This document shows positions 35,619 through 44,271 of a DNA stretch of 64,000 bases, one piece after another. The stretch covers positions 62,001-126,000 of the forward strand of contig CAXXCY010000002.1 in the NCBI GenBank assembly GCA_963674895.2. Direction: 5' to 3'. The stretch is from CAXXOK01 sp963674895 (GTDB lineage: Bacteria > Bacillota > Clostridia > Christensenellales > Aristaeellaceae). Position numbers and translations under genes: made by a program. Numbering within the stretch: position 1 is the stretch's first letter; every line of letters starts with the position of its first letter. The notes beneath the pieces are model-generated. The model was not told the DNA's origin. It did no database searches and saw nothing but the letters and a program-made list of their open reading frames with translations.

Positions 35619-36482
35619 ATGATAGCGCAAACCATTGTCAATTCGCTCATTGCGGGCAGCGTGTATTCCCTGATTGCTTTCGGGTTTACGCTGATTTACG
35701 GCGCAATGAATTTCTTCAATATGGCATATGGGATTAACGTGCTGGTCGGGGCATATTCGTTTTATGTCGCGTACCGGCTGCTGATGCTGCCGCTGCTGGC
35801 GAGCGCCCTGTTTGCGGTCCTCGTGACCGCCGTGCTTATGCTGGTGATCGACAGGCTTTGCTATTACGGATTCCGCCAAAAACGTGTGCCGCGGTGGACG
35901 AACGTCGTCGTATCCATGGCGGTTGCCACGCTGTTTCAGGCGTTTATCACCATAGCGTTTGGCAGTTCCAAACACATCGTGTATTACGGCTTTCCCAAGA
36001 GCATCCACATTCTGGGTATTCATATCACGACGGTGCAGATCGCTATACTCGCGTGCACGCTGGTGCTGGTAGTCGGCATGAGCCTCTATTTGCGCAAAAC
36101 CAAAACCGGCAAATTGATCCGGGCGATTTCCAACAATAAAGAGATGGCAAAAATCGTGGGGATTGACGTGGAACGCGTTTATATTGCCATTATTATTATC
36201 GGATCCTTCCTGGCGACGATCGCGGGCATTATGATCGCGCTCAACTCCGACGTGCAGCCCATGATCAACGGGTCGTCGCTGCTCAAGGCCATCATCGCGT
36301 CCATCATCGGCGGTGTGGGCAACGTAACGGGGGCGATGGTCGCGGGCATGCTGATCGGATTTATCGAAAACTTTACGGTGCTGTTTATCGGCAGCGGCTG
36401 GAAAGTAGCCATACCGTTGGTGCTGATTGTCGTCATGATGCTGATGAAGCCTTCGACGTTCGGCATTGAAGAAAAGCAATAG
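35619..36482 (+). CDS. branched-chain amino-acid-type ABC permease (LivH type)
   Basis: 287 residues with about eight membrane segments. The LivH signature LIAFGFTLIYGAMNFFNMAYG lies near the N-terminus and VVGMSLYLRKTKTGKLIRAI in the central loop. Start chosen at ATG 35619; an in-frame TTG at 35601 is less likely. Located 21 bases after the LivF stop. Confidence 0.92.
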   Translation: MIAQTIVNSLIAGSVYSLIAFGFTLIYGAMNFFNMAYGINVLVGAYSFYVAYRLLMLPLLASALFAVLVTAVLMLVIDRLCYYGFRQKRVPRWTNVVVSMAVATLFQAFITIAFGSSKHIVYYGFPKSIHILGIHITTVQIAILACTLVLVVGMSLYLRKTKTGKLIRAISNNKEMAKIVGIDVERVYIAIIIIGSFLATIAGIMIALNSDVQPMINGSSLLKAIIASIIGGVGNVTGAMVAGMLIGFIENFTVLFIGSGWKVAIPLVLIVVMMLMKPSTFGIEEKQ

Positions 36483-36497
36483 AGGGGAGGGCTGTTT

Positions 36498-37364
36498 ATG
36501 AATTACCTGCTTAATATCGCAATTCTGGTCGTAATCTACAGCATACTCAGCGCGAGCCTGAACCTGATTTTGGGATACGGCGGCATGTTTCACATGGGCC
36601 ACGGCGCGTTCTTTGCCATCGGCTCCTATGTAAGCGCGCTGATTGCCGTACGGACGCATTTGCCGTTTCTTCTAGAATTGCTGCTTGCGGGCCTGATCGC
36701 AAGCGTCTTCGGGCTGGTGATCGGGCTTCCTTCCATTCGCCTGAAGGGCGATTATCTGTCGTTTTGCAGCTTTGGTTTTGCGGTGGTGATCTATACGATT
36801 GCCCAAAATTGGATGGATGTGACGAACGGGCCCATCGGAATCGCGGGTGTTCTGCGGCCGACTATTCTGGGGATAAGCTTCAGCAAGATGTGGGCGTACC
36901 TTTTGCTGTGCATACTGGTGTGCGCGGCGTGCCTGTTTATCATCCGGCGCATCACCAATTCCCCTTACGGCAAATCGATTGAGGCAATCCGGGAGGATGA
37001 AACAGCCGTTTATGCCTGCGGCCGCAATACGGCGGCCATACGCGTGCAGATTTTCTGTACGGGCGCGTTCTTTGCGGGTATCGCCGGCGTACTGTATGTT
37101 CACTTTATCAATATAGCCGATCCTACGAGCTTTACGACGAACACGTCGTTCTTGCTTGTGTCCATGGTTATTATCGGCGGCATGGGATCGCTGGCCGGAT
37201 CGGTTGCCGGGGCCGCTCTGATCATCGTGGTGCCGCAGCTTTTACGGCTGCTGGGGTTGCCTGGATTTTACACCGAGCAGCTGCAAAGCATCATTTATAG
37301 TTTACTGCTCATTTTGATCGTCATCAGACGCCCGCAGGGCCTGTTTGGCAAGCTGAAATTCTGA
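36498..37364 (+). CDS. branched-chain amino-acid-type ABC permease (LivM type)
   Basis: 288 residues, LivM family: LNLILGYGGMFHMGHGAFFA near the start, IRRITNSPYGKSIEAIREDE in the cytoplasmic loop and VIIGGMGSLAGSVAGAAL near the end. GAGGGGAGGG precedes the ATG. It forms the pore with the LivH-type permease 15 bases upstream. Confidence 0.93.
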   Translation: MNYLLNIAILVVIYSILSASLNLILGYGGMFHMGHGAFFAIGSYVSALIAVRTHLPFLLELLLAGLIASVFGLVIGLPSIRLKGDYLSFCSFGFAVVIYTIAQNWMDVTNGPIGIAGVLRPTILGISFSKMWAYLLLCILVCAACLFIIRRITNSPYGKSIEAIREDETAVYACGRNTAAIRVQIFCTGAFFAGIAGVLYVHFINIADPTSFTTNTSFLLVSMVIIGGMGSLAGSVAGAALIIVVPQLLRLLGLPGFYTEQLQSIIYSLLLILIVIRRPQGLFGKLKF

Positions 37365-37381
37365 CGGAAGGGAGGATTGCT

Positions 37382-38168
37382 ATGGCAATGCTGGAAATCA
37401 GGGAGCTGGTAAAGCACTTCGGTGGGCTTTGTGTTACAAACCATGTAACATGTGATTTTCCGGAAGGTAAAATCACGAGCGTGATCGGGCCCAACGGCGC
37501 CGGAAAAAACGACGCTGTTCAATCTGGTTACCGGATTTTTAAAGCCGGACGAAGGGAAAATATTCCTGGACGGACGCGATATTACTGCTATGCCGCCGCA
37601 TAAAATTGTTGCGCAGGGTTTATCACGGACTTTTCAGCTTGTGCGTATCTTTCCTCGCTTGTCGTTGCTGGATAATGTGTTGATGGGATATCTGGATCTG
37701 CCCGGCAACTCGCTGATGTCAGCCATTTTCGCCACGAAGAAAGACAAGAAGAGCTTTGGGGAGAAGAAGGAAGAGGCGCGCGCGATGCTTGCGTATGTAG
37801 GGCTTTCGGAATACGAGAATGCCATGGCGAACGATCTATCCTATGGGCAGCAGAAACTGGTGGAAATTGCCCGCGCTCTGGCTTCGAAACCCAAGGTATT
37901 GCTTGTGGATGAACCGCTTGCAGGTCTTAACGTCGTCATGATCGACAAAATGCTGAAATTGATCTACGACATGAAGAGCCAGGGGAAAACCATCATCATT
38001 ATCGAGCACAACATTGACGTTGTGAAGGAAATATCGGATCAGCTTACCGTATTGAATTTTGGAAACGTCATCGCTTCCGACGTGCCGGAAGAAGTTTTTC
38101 ACAACCAGCCAGTGATTGACTCCTATCTGGGCGTTGCCAGGGCGACCGACGTTTCTAATAATAATTAG
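37382..38168 (+). pseudogene. LivG-type ABC ATPase, frameshifted at Walker A
   Basis: The first frame reads MAMLEIRELVKHFGGLCVTN and IGPNGAGK, then loses sense. The second frame resumes with MPPHKIVAQGLSRTFQLVRI, signature DLSYGQQKLVEIARAL and Walker B VLLVDEPLAGLN. The break is a run of six A residues at GGAAAAAACG (37501-37510); with five A residues the reading becomes GAGKTTLFNLVTGFLKPD, a perfect LivG. The extra base moves reading into the needed frame only by +1, so ordinary -1 slippage would not restore it. Either a sequencing indel or recent inactivation. Confidence 0.88.
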
Positions 38169-38180
38169 GAGGAAATCGCG

Positions 38181-39351
38181 ATGAAAAAACGTGTAAAGTC
38201 CGGATTGGGTCTCTTGTTAACTCTCACGATTTGTGTAACCTTATTTGCCGGTTACACGGGTTCCGCTCTGGCAGAGGGCACAGATGTAATAAAAGTCGGT
38301 GTTATCTGCCCCACAACGGGCGACGTAGCCTTCCTTGGCGAAGCGATTAAGAAGCTTGTGGAAATTTGTTCAGGTGGAGCTGGACAATGCCGGCGGCATT
38401 AACGGCACGCCGGTAACGCTTTTGGTGGAAGACGACGCGGGAACGTCGGCAGGGGCTGTGACTGCCGCCAACAAACTGATTGACGTCGATCATGTGAACG
38501 CTTTGGTCGGCCCCCTGTTTACCAGCAACATCATTGCCGTAAAGCCTGTGGCGACCGAAGCGGAAGTGCCAGTAATGATCGCGACCTCCGCGGACGAGCA
38601 TATTTTTGCCCAGGATGGATATGTGTTCAGCATTGACGCGGCGAACGAAGTAAGCATTAAACTGCTGTCCCAGTACCTGTATTATGAAAAGGGCTTCAGA
38701 AATCTGTCAATCCTCGGCAATTACAACGACCAGACGCTGAGCATGATCGATTACTTCAACAGCTTTTGGAGCGGATACGGCGGCACCGTGGTATCCAGCG
38801 CAACGTTTTTATCCGGGTCCGACGACTTCCGCACGGAGCTGACAAAGATCAACGACGCGCAGCCGGATGTAGTCTGGATCAGCGCGGACACGCAGGAATT
38901 CCAAACCATCATCCGGCAGATGGCTGAGCTTGGTATGGACAATGTTTTCCTCGCAACCGACTATCAGGCGATCCAGGCGGATTTCTTTGAAGCAGTTGGC
39001 GCGTATGTTGATGGACGCCTGTGCTATACGCAGAACGGCGTGGCAAGCGATATACCTACGCAGGAGAAGTACGACGCGTTCATCACGGGGTATTCCGATA
39101 TGTTTGGCGAAGAACCCGAAGCGTTCGTATCACTTCTGTATGATTGCTTCGAGTTGTTGTTTACAGGCTTGGAAAACAGCGCAACCTATAAAGGAGCGGA
39201 CATCCGTGCCTCCATTGCAGGCATCGAGGACTTCATTGGTGTCAGCGGTCATATCACCTTTGATGACTGGGGACGTTCACAGGGTTCTTCGACTATTTTG
39301 TCCTATGAAAACGGTTTGACTGCTGTTGTAGATTATTCCCTGACGGATTGA
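38181..39351 (+). pseudogene. HAAT-type amino-acid/aromatic-binding protein (LivJ/LivK-like), frameshifted
   Basis: The N-terminal frame encodes a signal peptide (MKKRVKSGLGLLLTLTICVT, ending near ALAEG) and DVIKVGVICPTTGDVAFLGE. The downstream frame continues VELDNAGGINGTPVTLLVED through a full Peripla_BP_6 domain to 39351. Removing one T from the TTT at 38367-38369 fuses the two (VEIVQVELDNAGG). The signal has a Cys but not in a lipobox context. Only this single base breaks an otherwise complete 390-residue protein. Confidence 0.88.
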
Positions 39352-39436
39352 TGGCGAGATTGATCATTTTCATGTTCTGAAAGTTATTTTATCTGCTTAA
39401 GGTTGGAATAAGCCAATCCCAGCATCCTATTGGCTG

Positions 39437-39469
39437 AAGGCTGTTGCGCAAAGAGCGACAGCCTTTTTT
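39437..39469 (+). terminator. intrinsic terminator of the tryptophanase/ABC operon
   Basis: AAGGCTGT (39437-39444) pairs with ACAGCCTT (39458-39465), with inner CGC/GCG pairs, followed by a run of T residues to 39469. It lies 86 bases after the binding-protein stop. Confidence 0.85.
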
Positions 39470-39498
39470 CTCGGTGAGCAACTGGTCAATCCCTGATT

Positions 39499-39822
39499 GT
39501 GCACAATATTGGGGTTGACCAAACGGACGGGGATATCGTTACCCTGGCTGAGCATGTGCCCGACTCTGCCATCATCCGTATAGAGGCTGAGGATTTGCCG
39601 GACACAGAGGCCTTTGTGTGGCATATAGAGCACAAGAGCGCGCAAATCGCCGTTGAGGGTATAGAAGCATACCGCACCACGGTAGCCGCTGTATTGTGTA
39701 ATAATTACATGCTTTGTCCAGAAAGCATTTTCGCGCTAAATGTGAAAACCGGCGAAAAGCTGCGTTTGGATGAGGCGCTGGACATTCAAACAAGAGCGAA
39801 GGAACAAAAGACACTATATTGA
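39499..39822 (+). CDS. small hypothetical protein or gene fragment
   Basis: 107 residues from GTG: HNIGVDQTDGDIVTLAEHV then DSAIIRIEAEDLPDTEAFVW, acidic and without signal or membrane segments. Not recognised with confidence; the part EAFVWHIEHKSAQIAVEGIE vaguely recalls small DUF6061-like clostridial proteins. No Shine-Dalgarno is visible and it begins just after a terminator, so it may be the 3' part of a decayed gene. Confidence 0.35.
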   Translation: MHNIGVDQTDGDIVTLAEHVPDSAIIRIEAEDLPDTEAFVWHIEHKSAQIAVEGIEAYRTTVAAVLCNNYMLCPESIFALNVKTGEKLRLDEALDIQTRAKEQKTLY

Positions 39823-39977
39823 ATTGGGATGACACTATAGAATTTATACAGAAAAAATTATGGAATCGAGGGTCTTATGAGATGGTTTCACCCTGCAAAC
39901 GGCGGTTGCACTCAGCAAACGGGAACCGATAGTTGGTTGCATTTTGTATCAAACTGTTGTTTCGTGCCACAACAGTA

Positions 39978-40019
39978 ACCATCTATTGATAAAGTCAGAT
40001 TGATCGGTAGATGGTTTTT
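39978..40019 (+). terminator. terminator-like hairpin
   Basis: ACCATCTA (39978-39985) and TAGATGGT (40008-40015) with a 22-base loop, followed by TTTT. It may end transcription of the small ORF upstream. Confidence 0.5.
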
Positions 40020-40162
40020 GGTATGACGCTAAAAGCTCGTATTTATAATGGTTTCATGCGACTTGGGTTGTGCTGTATCGAGTCGTTTTGAAGGTTTGAG
40101 AGTAGATTTATTCAGCAAAAATGCTTGAGAATTGAAAATCTGAACCCAATCGTTGAAAAGAC

Positions 40163-40202
40163 ATCGTTGAATTTGAAACCCTCAGGGCATAAATTCAACG
40201 AT
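40163..40202 (-). terminator. long inverted repeat downstream of the TetR gene
   Basis: Perfect 12-base arms ATCGTTGAATTT and AAATTCAACGAT, with CCCT/AGGG in the loop. On the minus strand it is followed by GTCTTTTC. It lies about 55 bases after the TetR stop and may terminate that transcript. Confidence 0.45.
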
Positions 40203-40258
40203 TTGAAAATACAATCCTTTCCTTATGGTCGATTTATACTTTGGACCTTGTGTTTCTG

Positions 40259-40882
40259 TCATGTCTGGGGCGACGACCTGAAGATATCCAGTGCCATTGA
40301 AAAGTGGAGTTTTACAGTTTTCTCCAACGATTTTCCCGCGTTATGGCAGTTCCATGCCCAGTTCGCGACGCAGCCGAAAAATATAGCTAAGAAATATGCA
40401 CTGAGTGCCTCGGCACTCGACGATACATTCGTATGCGTATCTAAACCGGCTGCTTTGATAAAGCGTATAAGCTGGGCCTGATAATGCGAAAACAGCCGAT
40501 TGTTTTCAGGACGCAAAGCGTCTTCCTCCCGCAGCACGCGTGCATGCTGGACGATATCAATTCCAATATTATCACTATGAAAACGGGCAAGTGAACAGAA
40601 CGCGGCAAGAATGGTTCCGCAAGGGTCCTGAAGATTTGTTTCATTGACCAATAATTTTTTTTCGTTGGTATTCATAGCTTCTATGAAAAGGTTGCGCATG
40701 ATACCGGCTTTATTGCCGAAATAGTGATAGATAGAGCCTACGGAGAGGCCTGATTCGCGGCTGATATCCTGAAGCGTTGTATCGGTGTATCCGTTCTCGC
40801 GCATAAGCCGCAGCGCGGTATTATAGATAAGCTTCCGCTTTTGTTCCGAGAGTGCTGACTGTCGGGTCGGCTTTTTTTTCAT
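40259..40882 (-). CDS. TetR-family transcriptional regulator
   Basis: 207 residues. N-terminal TetR HTH: LIYNTALRLMRENGYTDTTL, then SGLSVGSIYHYFGNKAGIM. The remaining helical domain is a ligand-binding/dimerisation domain. It is a paralogue of the next gene upstream (40889): both start M-K/R-K-K-P-T and share the SVGSIY-Y pattern. Six bases separate the two. With the MATE gene they probably form a drug or metabolite export regulon. Confidence 0.9.
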   Translation of the reverse strand: MKKKPTRQSALSEQKRKLIYNTALRLMRENGYTDTTLQDISRESGLSVGSIYHYFGNKAGIMRNLFIEAMNTNEKKLLVNETNLQDPCGTILAAFCSLARFHSDNIGIDIVQHARVLREEDALRPENNRLFSHYQAQLIRFIKAAGLDTHTNVSSSAEALSAYFLAIFFGCVANWAWNCHNAGKSLEKTVKLHFSMALDIFRSSPQT

Positions 40883-40888
40883 GATGGC

Positions 40889-41500
40889 TCACCTCGATAT
40901 AAAATGAATGGCCAAAGGGAAAAAAGCACGAATATTCTCTGTAAGTGATTGATACATGCCCATTTGCTGCCATGTCCAGTTAATAATGCATCCATGAAGA
41001 ACGGAAAGGATATAGTCGGCGATATCTTCGGGCGGCTGATCCGTGGAAACGGTCCCTTTTTCTTTTGCGGCACGGATAAAGTCAGCCAGACATGCAGATA
41101 TATTTGACCACATATGCCTCTCCGGCGGAAGAATGTAATCCTCTTCGCGCACGTCACGGAAATGCTTGGTAATATCGCGTGTAAGATTGGTATCGATATT
41201 GCATCCGATATTGCAAAAAGCATCGGTAATGGTCTGAACTGGGTTTTGCAGATTCTCAGGCGTGGGCGTCAGCAGGGCGGGAACGCCCACTGCGGTCTCT
41301 TCGCTGATCCGCTGTACGATACCGATTTTGCTCCTGTAATAGTTGTAAATGGAGCCGACGGACATATTGGACGCTTCGCTGATGTCAAGTATGCTGACAT
41401 TGTTATAACCATATTCCATGAACAGTGACAATGCCGTCTGATAAATATGATTCTTCTTTCTCTGAGATTCTATATACTGTTTTGTCGGCTTTTTCCTCAT
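40889..41500 (-). CDS. TetR-family transcriptional regulator
   Basis: 203 residues. HTH: HIYQTALSLFMEYGYNNVSI and ASNMSVGSIYNYYRSKIGIV. The C-terminal domain holds EEDYILPPERHMWSNISACL, which parallels the EEDALRPENNRLFSHYQAQL stretch of the downstream paralogue, supporting tandem duplication. It follows the MATE gene by 28 bases in the same direction, suggesting it regulates that exporter. Confidence 0.9.
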   Translation of the reverse strand: MRKKPTKQYIESQRKKNHIYQTALSLFMEYGYNNVSILDISEASNMSVGSIYNYYRSKIGIVQRISEETAVGVPALLTPTPENLQNPVQTITDAFCNIGCNIDTNLTRDITKHFRDVREEDYILPPERHMWSNISACLADFIRAAKEKGTVSTDQPPEDIADYILSVLHGCIINWTWQQMGMYQSLTENIRAFFPLAIHFISR

Positions 41501-41528
41501 ATCTTACCTCTAGTCAAATCGTAGTCGG

Positions 41529-42935
41529 TCATTCATATTCTAACATACAATTTTGTGCTTGTGTAAGGCTTTTCCTTTGTTTCCAAAAGCCTGAGATATA
41601 ATAAAGAAAGCCTGGCAGGGACGTTGCGTTCGCCGCAAGCGCATAGCCGAGAAAATATCCATATATTCCCATTCCGTTGACGGTTCCCAAAAGATAGCTC
41701 AATCCTATCCGCACGACAAATCCGTCAAACAGCGCGATCGCAAGACTGAGTTTCGCATTCCCTACACCCTGAATAAGGCCGTTTGTCCCGCGCATCATGA
41801 CCATGGCGGGAAACTCCCACAGCAGTGCCGCCATAAAGACAGGAGCGGTGGCGATAATAACCACGTCTTTCGTAAAGACAGAAAACAGCGCTTCCGGGAA
41901 CAGGACACACAGCGAGCCGAAGATCAGATAAAATATACCCGCATACAGCCAGCCGCACCATATCGTTTGATGGATGCGTTTGATTTTTCCTGCCGCAAAA
42001 TTCTGTCCTATCATAACGGCACAGGAGCCGGTAATCGCGGTATTGATCTTGTTCCCGATATCCTCGATCCGAATCCCGGTTCCGAAAACAGCAGAGGCCA
42101 CTACTCCCGCCCGATTCACAAGCGCGTTGACGAAGACCATGGATATATTGATCGCCGTATACTCAATGGCAAACGGCATGCCCAGCGAGAGAAGCGCCTT
42201 GAGTATTTTCCTGCCCGGAATAAAGCTTAGCAATTTGAAATCGAAATGAAATTGCCGTTTTCTTTGATAAAGAAATACGACGGCACAAACCAAAGATATT
42301 GCCTGTCCCAAAATCGTCGCCAGCGCCGCACCTGTCGTTTTCCAGCCGAAAATCACGATGAATACTACGTCAAGGACAAGGTTGATGATCGACGCGAGCA
42401 AAATAAAAATAAACGGATGCCTTGAATCGCCCAGGCCGCGGAGAACGGCCGCGACTACGTTATAGCCGTAGGTAAAGAGCAAGCCATAGCAGCAAATCAT
42501 CAGGTAATCCATGGCCAGATCAAATGATTCTACGGGTGTATTGAGTAAAAGCAGAAGCGATCTGCACGACAGAATACCGGCGATCGATATGACGAGACCC
42601 AAAAGAAGCTCAACCGAGAAGAAAGTTCCGATCGTTTTGTTGAGCTGCGATAGTTCGCCCTTTCCCACGAGCTGCGAGATGTATACCTGACCGCCGATGG
42701 AGAATCCGATACAGAGCGTTAACAGCACTGCGTATACCTGGCTCGCCGTGGATACGGCGCTGATTCCGGCGCTTCCCATCACTTGCCCGACAATAATCAT
42801 ATCGACTACGGAATACAGGACCTGCAACGCATAGGAAAGCGCCGAGAGAAGAGCAAAGCCAAGCAGCTGTTTGGGAATGTTTCCCTCTGTAAAATCAGAT
42901 ATCAGCGCCCTGTGGGGGCGACCTTCGTCCGTCAT
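41529..42935 (-). CDS. MATE-family multidrug/metabolite exporter
   Basis: 468 residues with 12 hydrophobic segments and the MATE pattern VLYSVVDMIIVGQVMGSAGI in span 1, plus RGLGDSRHPFIFILLASIIN and the mirrored RGTNGLIQGVGNAKLSLAIA in the second half. It exports a substrate in exchange for Na+ or H+. ATG 42935 was chosen because GGAGG lies 8 bases upstream; the frame stays open to 43010 without a site. A terminator upstream separates it from the dehydratase gene. Confidence 0.92.
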   Translation of the reverse strand: MTDEGRPHRALISDFTEGNIPKQLLGFALLSALSYALQVLYSVVDMIIVGQVMGSAGISAVSTASQVYAVLLTLCIGFSIGGQVYISQLVGKGELSQLNKTIGTFFSVELLLGLVISIAGILSCRSLLLLLNTPVESFDLAMDYLMICCYGLLFTYGYNVVAAVLRGLGDSRHPFIFILLASIINLVLDVVFIVIFGWKTTGAALATILGQAISLVCAVVFLYQRKRQFHFDFKLLSFIPGRKILKALLSLGMPFAIEYTAINISMVFVNALVNRAGVVASAVFGTGIRIEDIGNKINTAITGSCAVMIGQNFAAGKIKRIHQTIWCGWLYAGIFYLIFGSLCVLFPEALFSVFTKDVVIIATAPVFMAALLWEFPAMVMMRGTNGLIQGVGNAKLSLAIALFDGFVVRIGLSYLLGTVNGMGIYGYFLGYALAANATSLPGFLYYISGFWKQRKSLTQAQNCMLEYE

Positions 42936-43008
42936 GCGGTTGACCTCCGATACATGTTGAACAAAAACACGGGTCGGCATGCCTGGAATATCCATATGGA
43001 ATACCGTC

Positions 43009-43045
43009 AAAAGAGCAGCCTCGTAACACTGTGCGGGACTGCTCT
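43009..43045 (-). terminator. intrinsic terminator after the enolase-superfamily gene
   Basis: On the minus strand AGAGCAG pairs with CTGCTCT (arms at 43039-43045 and 43012-43018) with extra CC/GG pairing inside, followed by TTTT. It ends the TRAP/flavoprotein/dehydratase transcript. Confidence 0.75.
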
Positions 43046-43074
43046 CTTATCCGGCATACAGGAAGGCGTACTGC

Positions 43075-44271
43075 TTACTCTACGACGATCCTGTTCTGGG
43101 TTGCCAAGAATTTCTCGTTCAGATCGATACCGAGACCGGGAGCGTCCGGCGCAACCATTTGCCCGTTGACCGGCTGATAATCCTGAACACAAATCTCACG
43201 ATTGTATTGCTTCAGATTGATGGTGTGATGTTCATGAATCTGGAAATTGGGAATAGCGGCTTCGATCTGCAGAGCGGCCGCCGCGGAAACCGGACTGCCG
43301 CAGACATGCATTTGGACGGTTACATCGTACATATATGCATAGTCGCATACCTTTTTTGCTTCTGTGATTCCGCCCACAAGACACGGATCCGGCTGAATCA
43401 AACGCAGCGACTGTTGCTCAAAGTACTGGCGGTACCCCCATCTGGTATAGAGCCGCTCGCCGGCGGCCATTGGGATTTTCACGTTGTCGCTTACGGCCTT
43501 CTGCAGGGCGGCGTTCAGATAGTGGACCGGTTCCTCCATATACATGCAGTTGAACTCCTCGCAGACATTGCCGATTTGAATGGCTGAAGCTACGCTGGGG
43601 CTGCAATGAAGCTCGATAATGATATCGATGTCATCTCCAACGGCATTGCGTATCGATGCAATGCGGTCGTGCACCATCCTGATTACTTCGGCCTTCTGAA
43701 TGCCTACAAGCGTTTTAAATGCTCCCGTCGAAAGCTCTGTTGAGTTGTCGGGCGGGCACATAACAGGATCGACTTTAATCGCATCATAGCCCTCTTCCAC
43801 GGCAAGGGCAGCCTCCTTGCCGTAGTCCTCGGCTTTTGCAATTGCGCCCCACTTATCCGGTCCCCAGCCGAATTGAATCTGGCTTGCATAGGCTCGCAGC
43901 GATTCGTTGGTCTTGCCTCCGAGAAGCTGGTAGATGGGTAAGCCAAAAGACTTGCCGCGAATATCCCAGCAGGCGATATCAATGGCGCTCATCGCCCCGA
44001 ACACCACGGGACCTCCGCCCTGCCCCCAGAAAGTATCTCTGAACATTCTATCCCAAAGTGATTCCACCTTCAGAGGATCGGCGCCGATAAGATACCGTTC
44101 GGCAAGGTTTTTAACAAAACCGGCGCCCCCGCTGTGCCCCGCGCCGTAGGCGAGGCCAACCTCCCCAACGCCGCTGATGCCTTCATCCGTGTTGATCCGT
44201 ATCAAAACGGGATGCCACGGCATAGGCGATTGACAATTCGTGTCCCAGATCTCGACATTCCTGATTTTCAT
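43075..44271 (-). CDS. mandelate racemase/enolase-superfamily sugar-acid dehydratase (galactonate dehydratase-like)
   Basis: 398 residues. The N-terminal capping domain (VEIWDTNCQSPMPWHPVLIR) is followed by a TIM barrel with the base Lys in AIKVDP, metal ligands in IIIELHCSPS, MEEPVHY and AAGERLYTRWGY, and a late His in VQMHVCGSP. This arrangement is typical of acid-sugar dehydratases such as D-galactonate or D-mannonate dehydratase. The first metal ligand is Glu (ELH) rather than the more common Asp. The start overlaps the flavoprotein stop by 1 base (TAATG), so both are co-translated. Substrate presumably enters via the TRAP transporter. Confidence 0.88.
   Translation of the reverse strand: MKIRNVEIWDTNCQSPMPWHPVLIRINTDEGISGVGEVGLAYGAGHSGGAGFVKNLAERYLIGADPLKVESLWDRMFRDTFWGQGGGPVVFGAMSAIDIACWDIRGKSFGLPIYQLLGGKTNESLRAYASQIQFGWGPDKWGAIAKAEDYGKEAALAVEEGYDAIKVDPVMCPPDNSTELSTGAFKTLVGIQKAEVIRMVHDRIASIRNAVGDDIDIIIELHCSPSVASAIQIGNVCEEFNCMYMEEPVHYLNAALQKAVSDNVKIPMAAGERLYTRWGYRQYFEQQSLRLIQPDPCLVGGITEAKKVCDYAYMYDVTVQMHVCGSPVSAAAALQIEAAIPNFQIHEHHTINLKQYNREICVQDYQPVNGQMVAPDAPGLGIDLNEKFLATQNRIVVE

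Larger units (their letters stand above)
39823..40258. other. 436-base gene-free region with two hairpins
   Basis: Between a hypothetical fragment and the TetR gene. It carries two long hairpins listed separately and no supported coding sequence. Confidence 0.5.

Noticed and set aside
35202..36659. 485-residue His/Gln-rich minus-strand ORF
   Set aside because: Antisense to the LivF/LivH genes; low-complexity composition is typical of a shadow frame.
37501..37513. A AAA AAC slippery heptamer in the LivG-type gene as programmed frameshifting
   Set aside because: The needed shift is +1 (one base skipped). A -1 slip on this heptamer leads to the wrong frame, so it does not rescue the protein.
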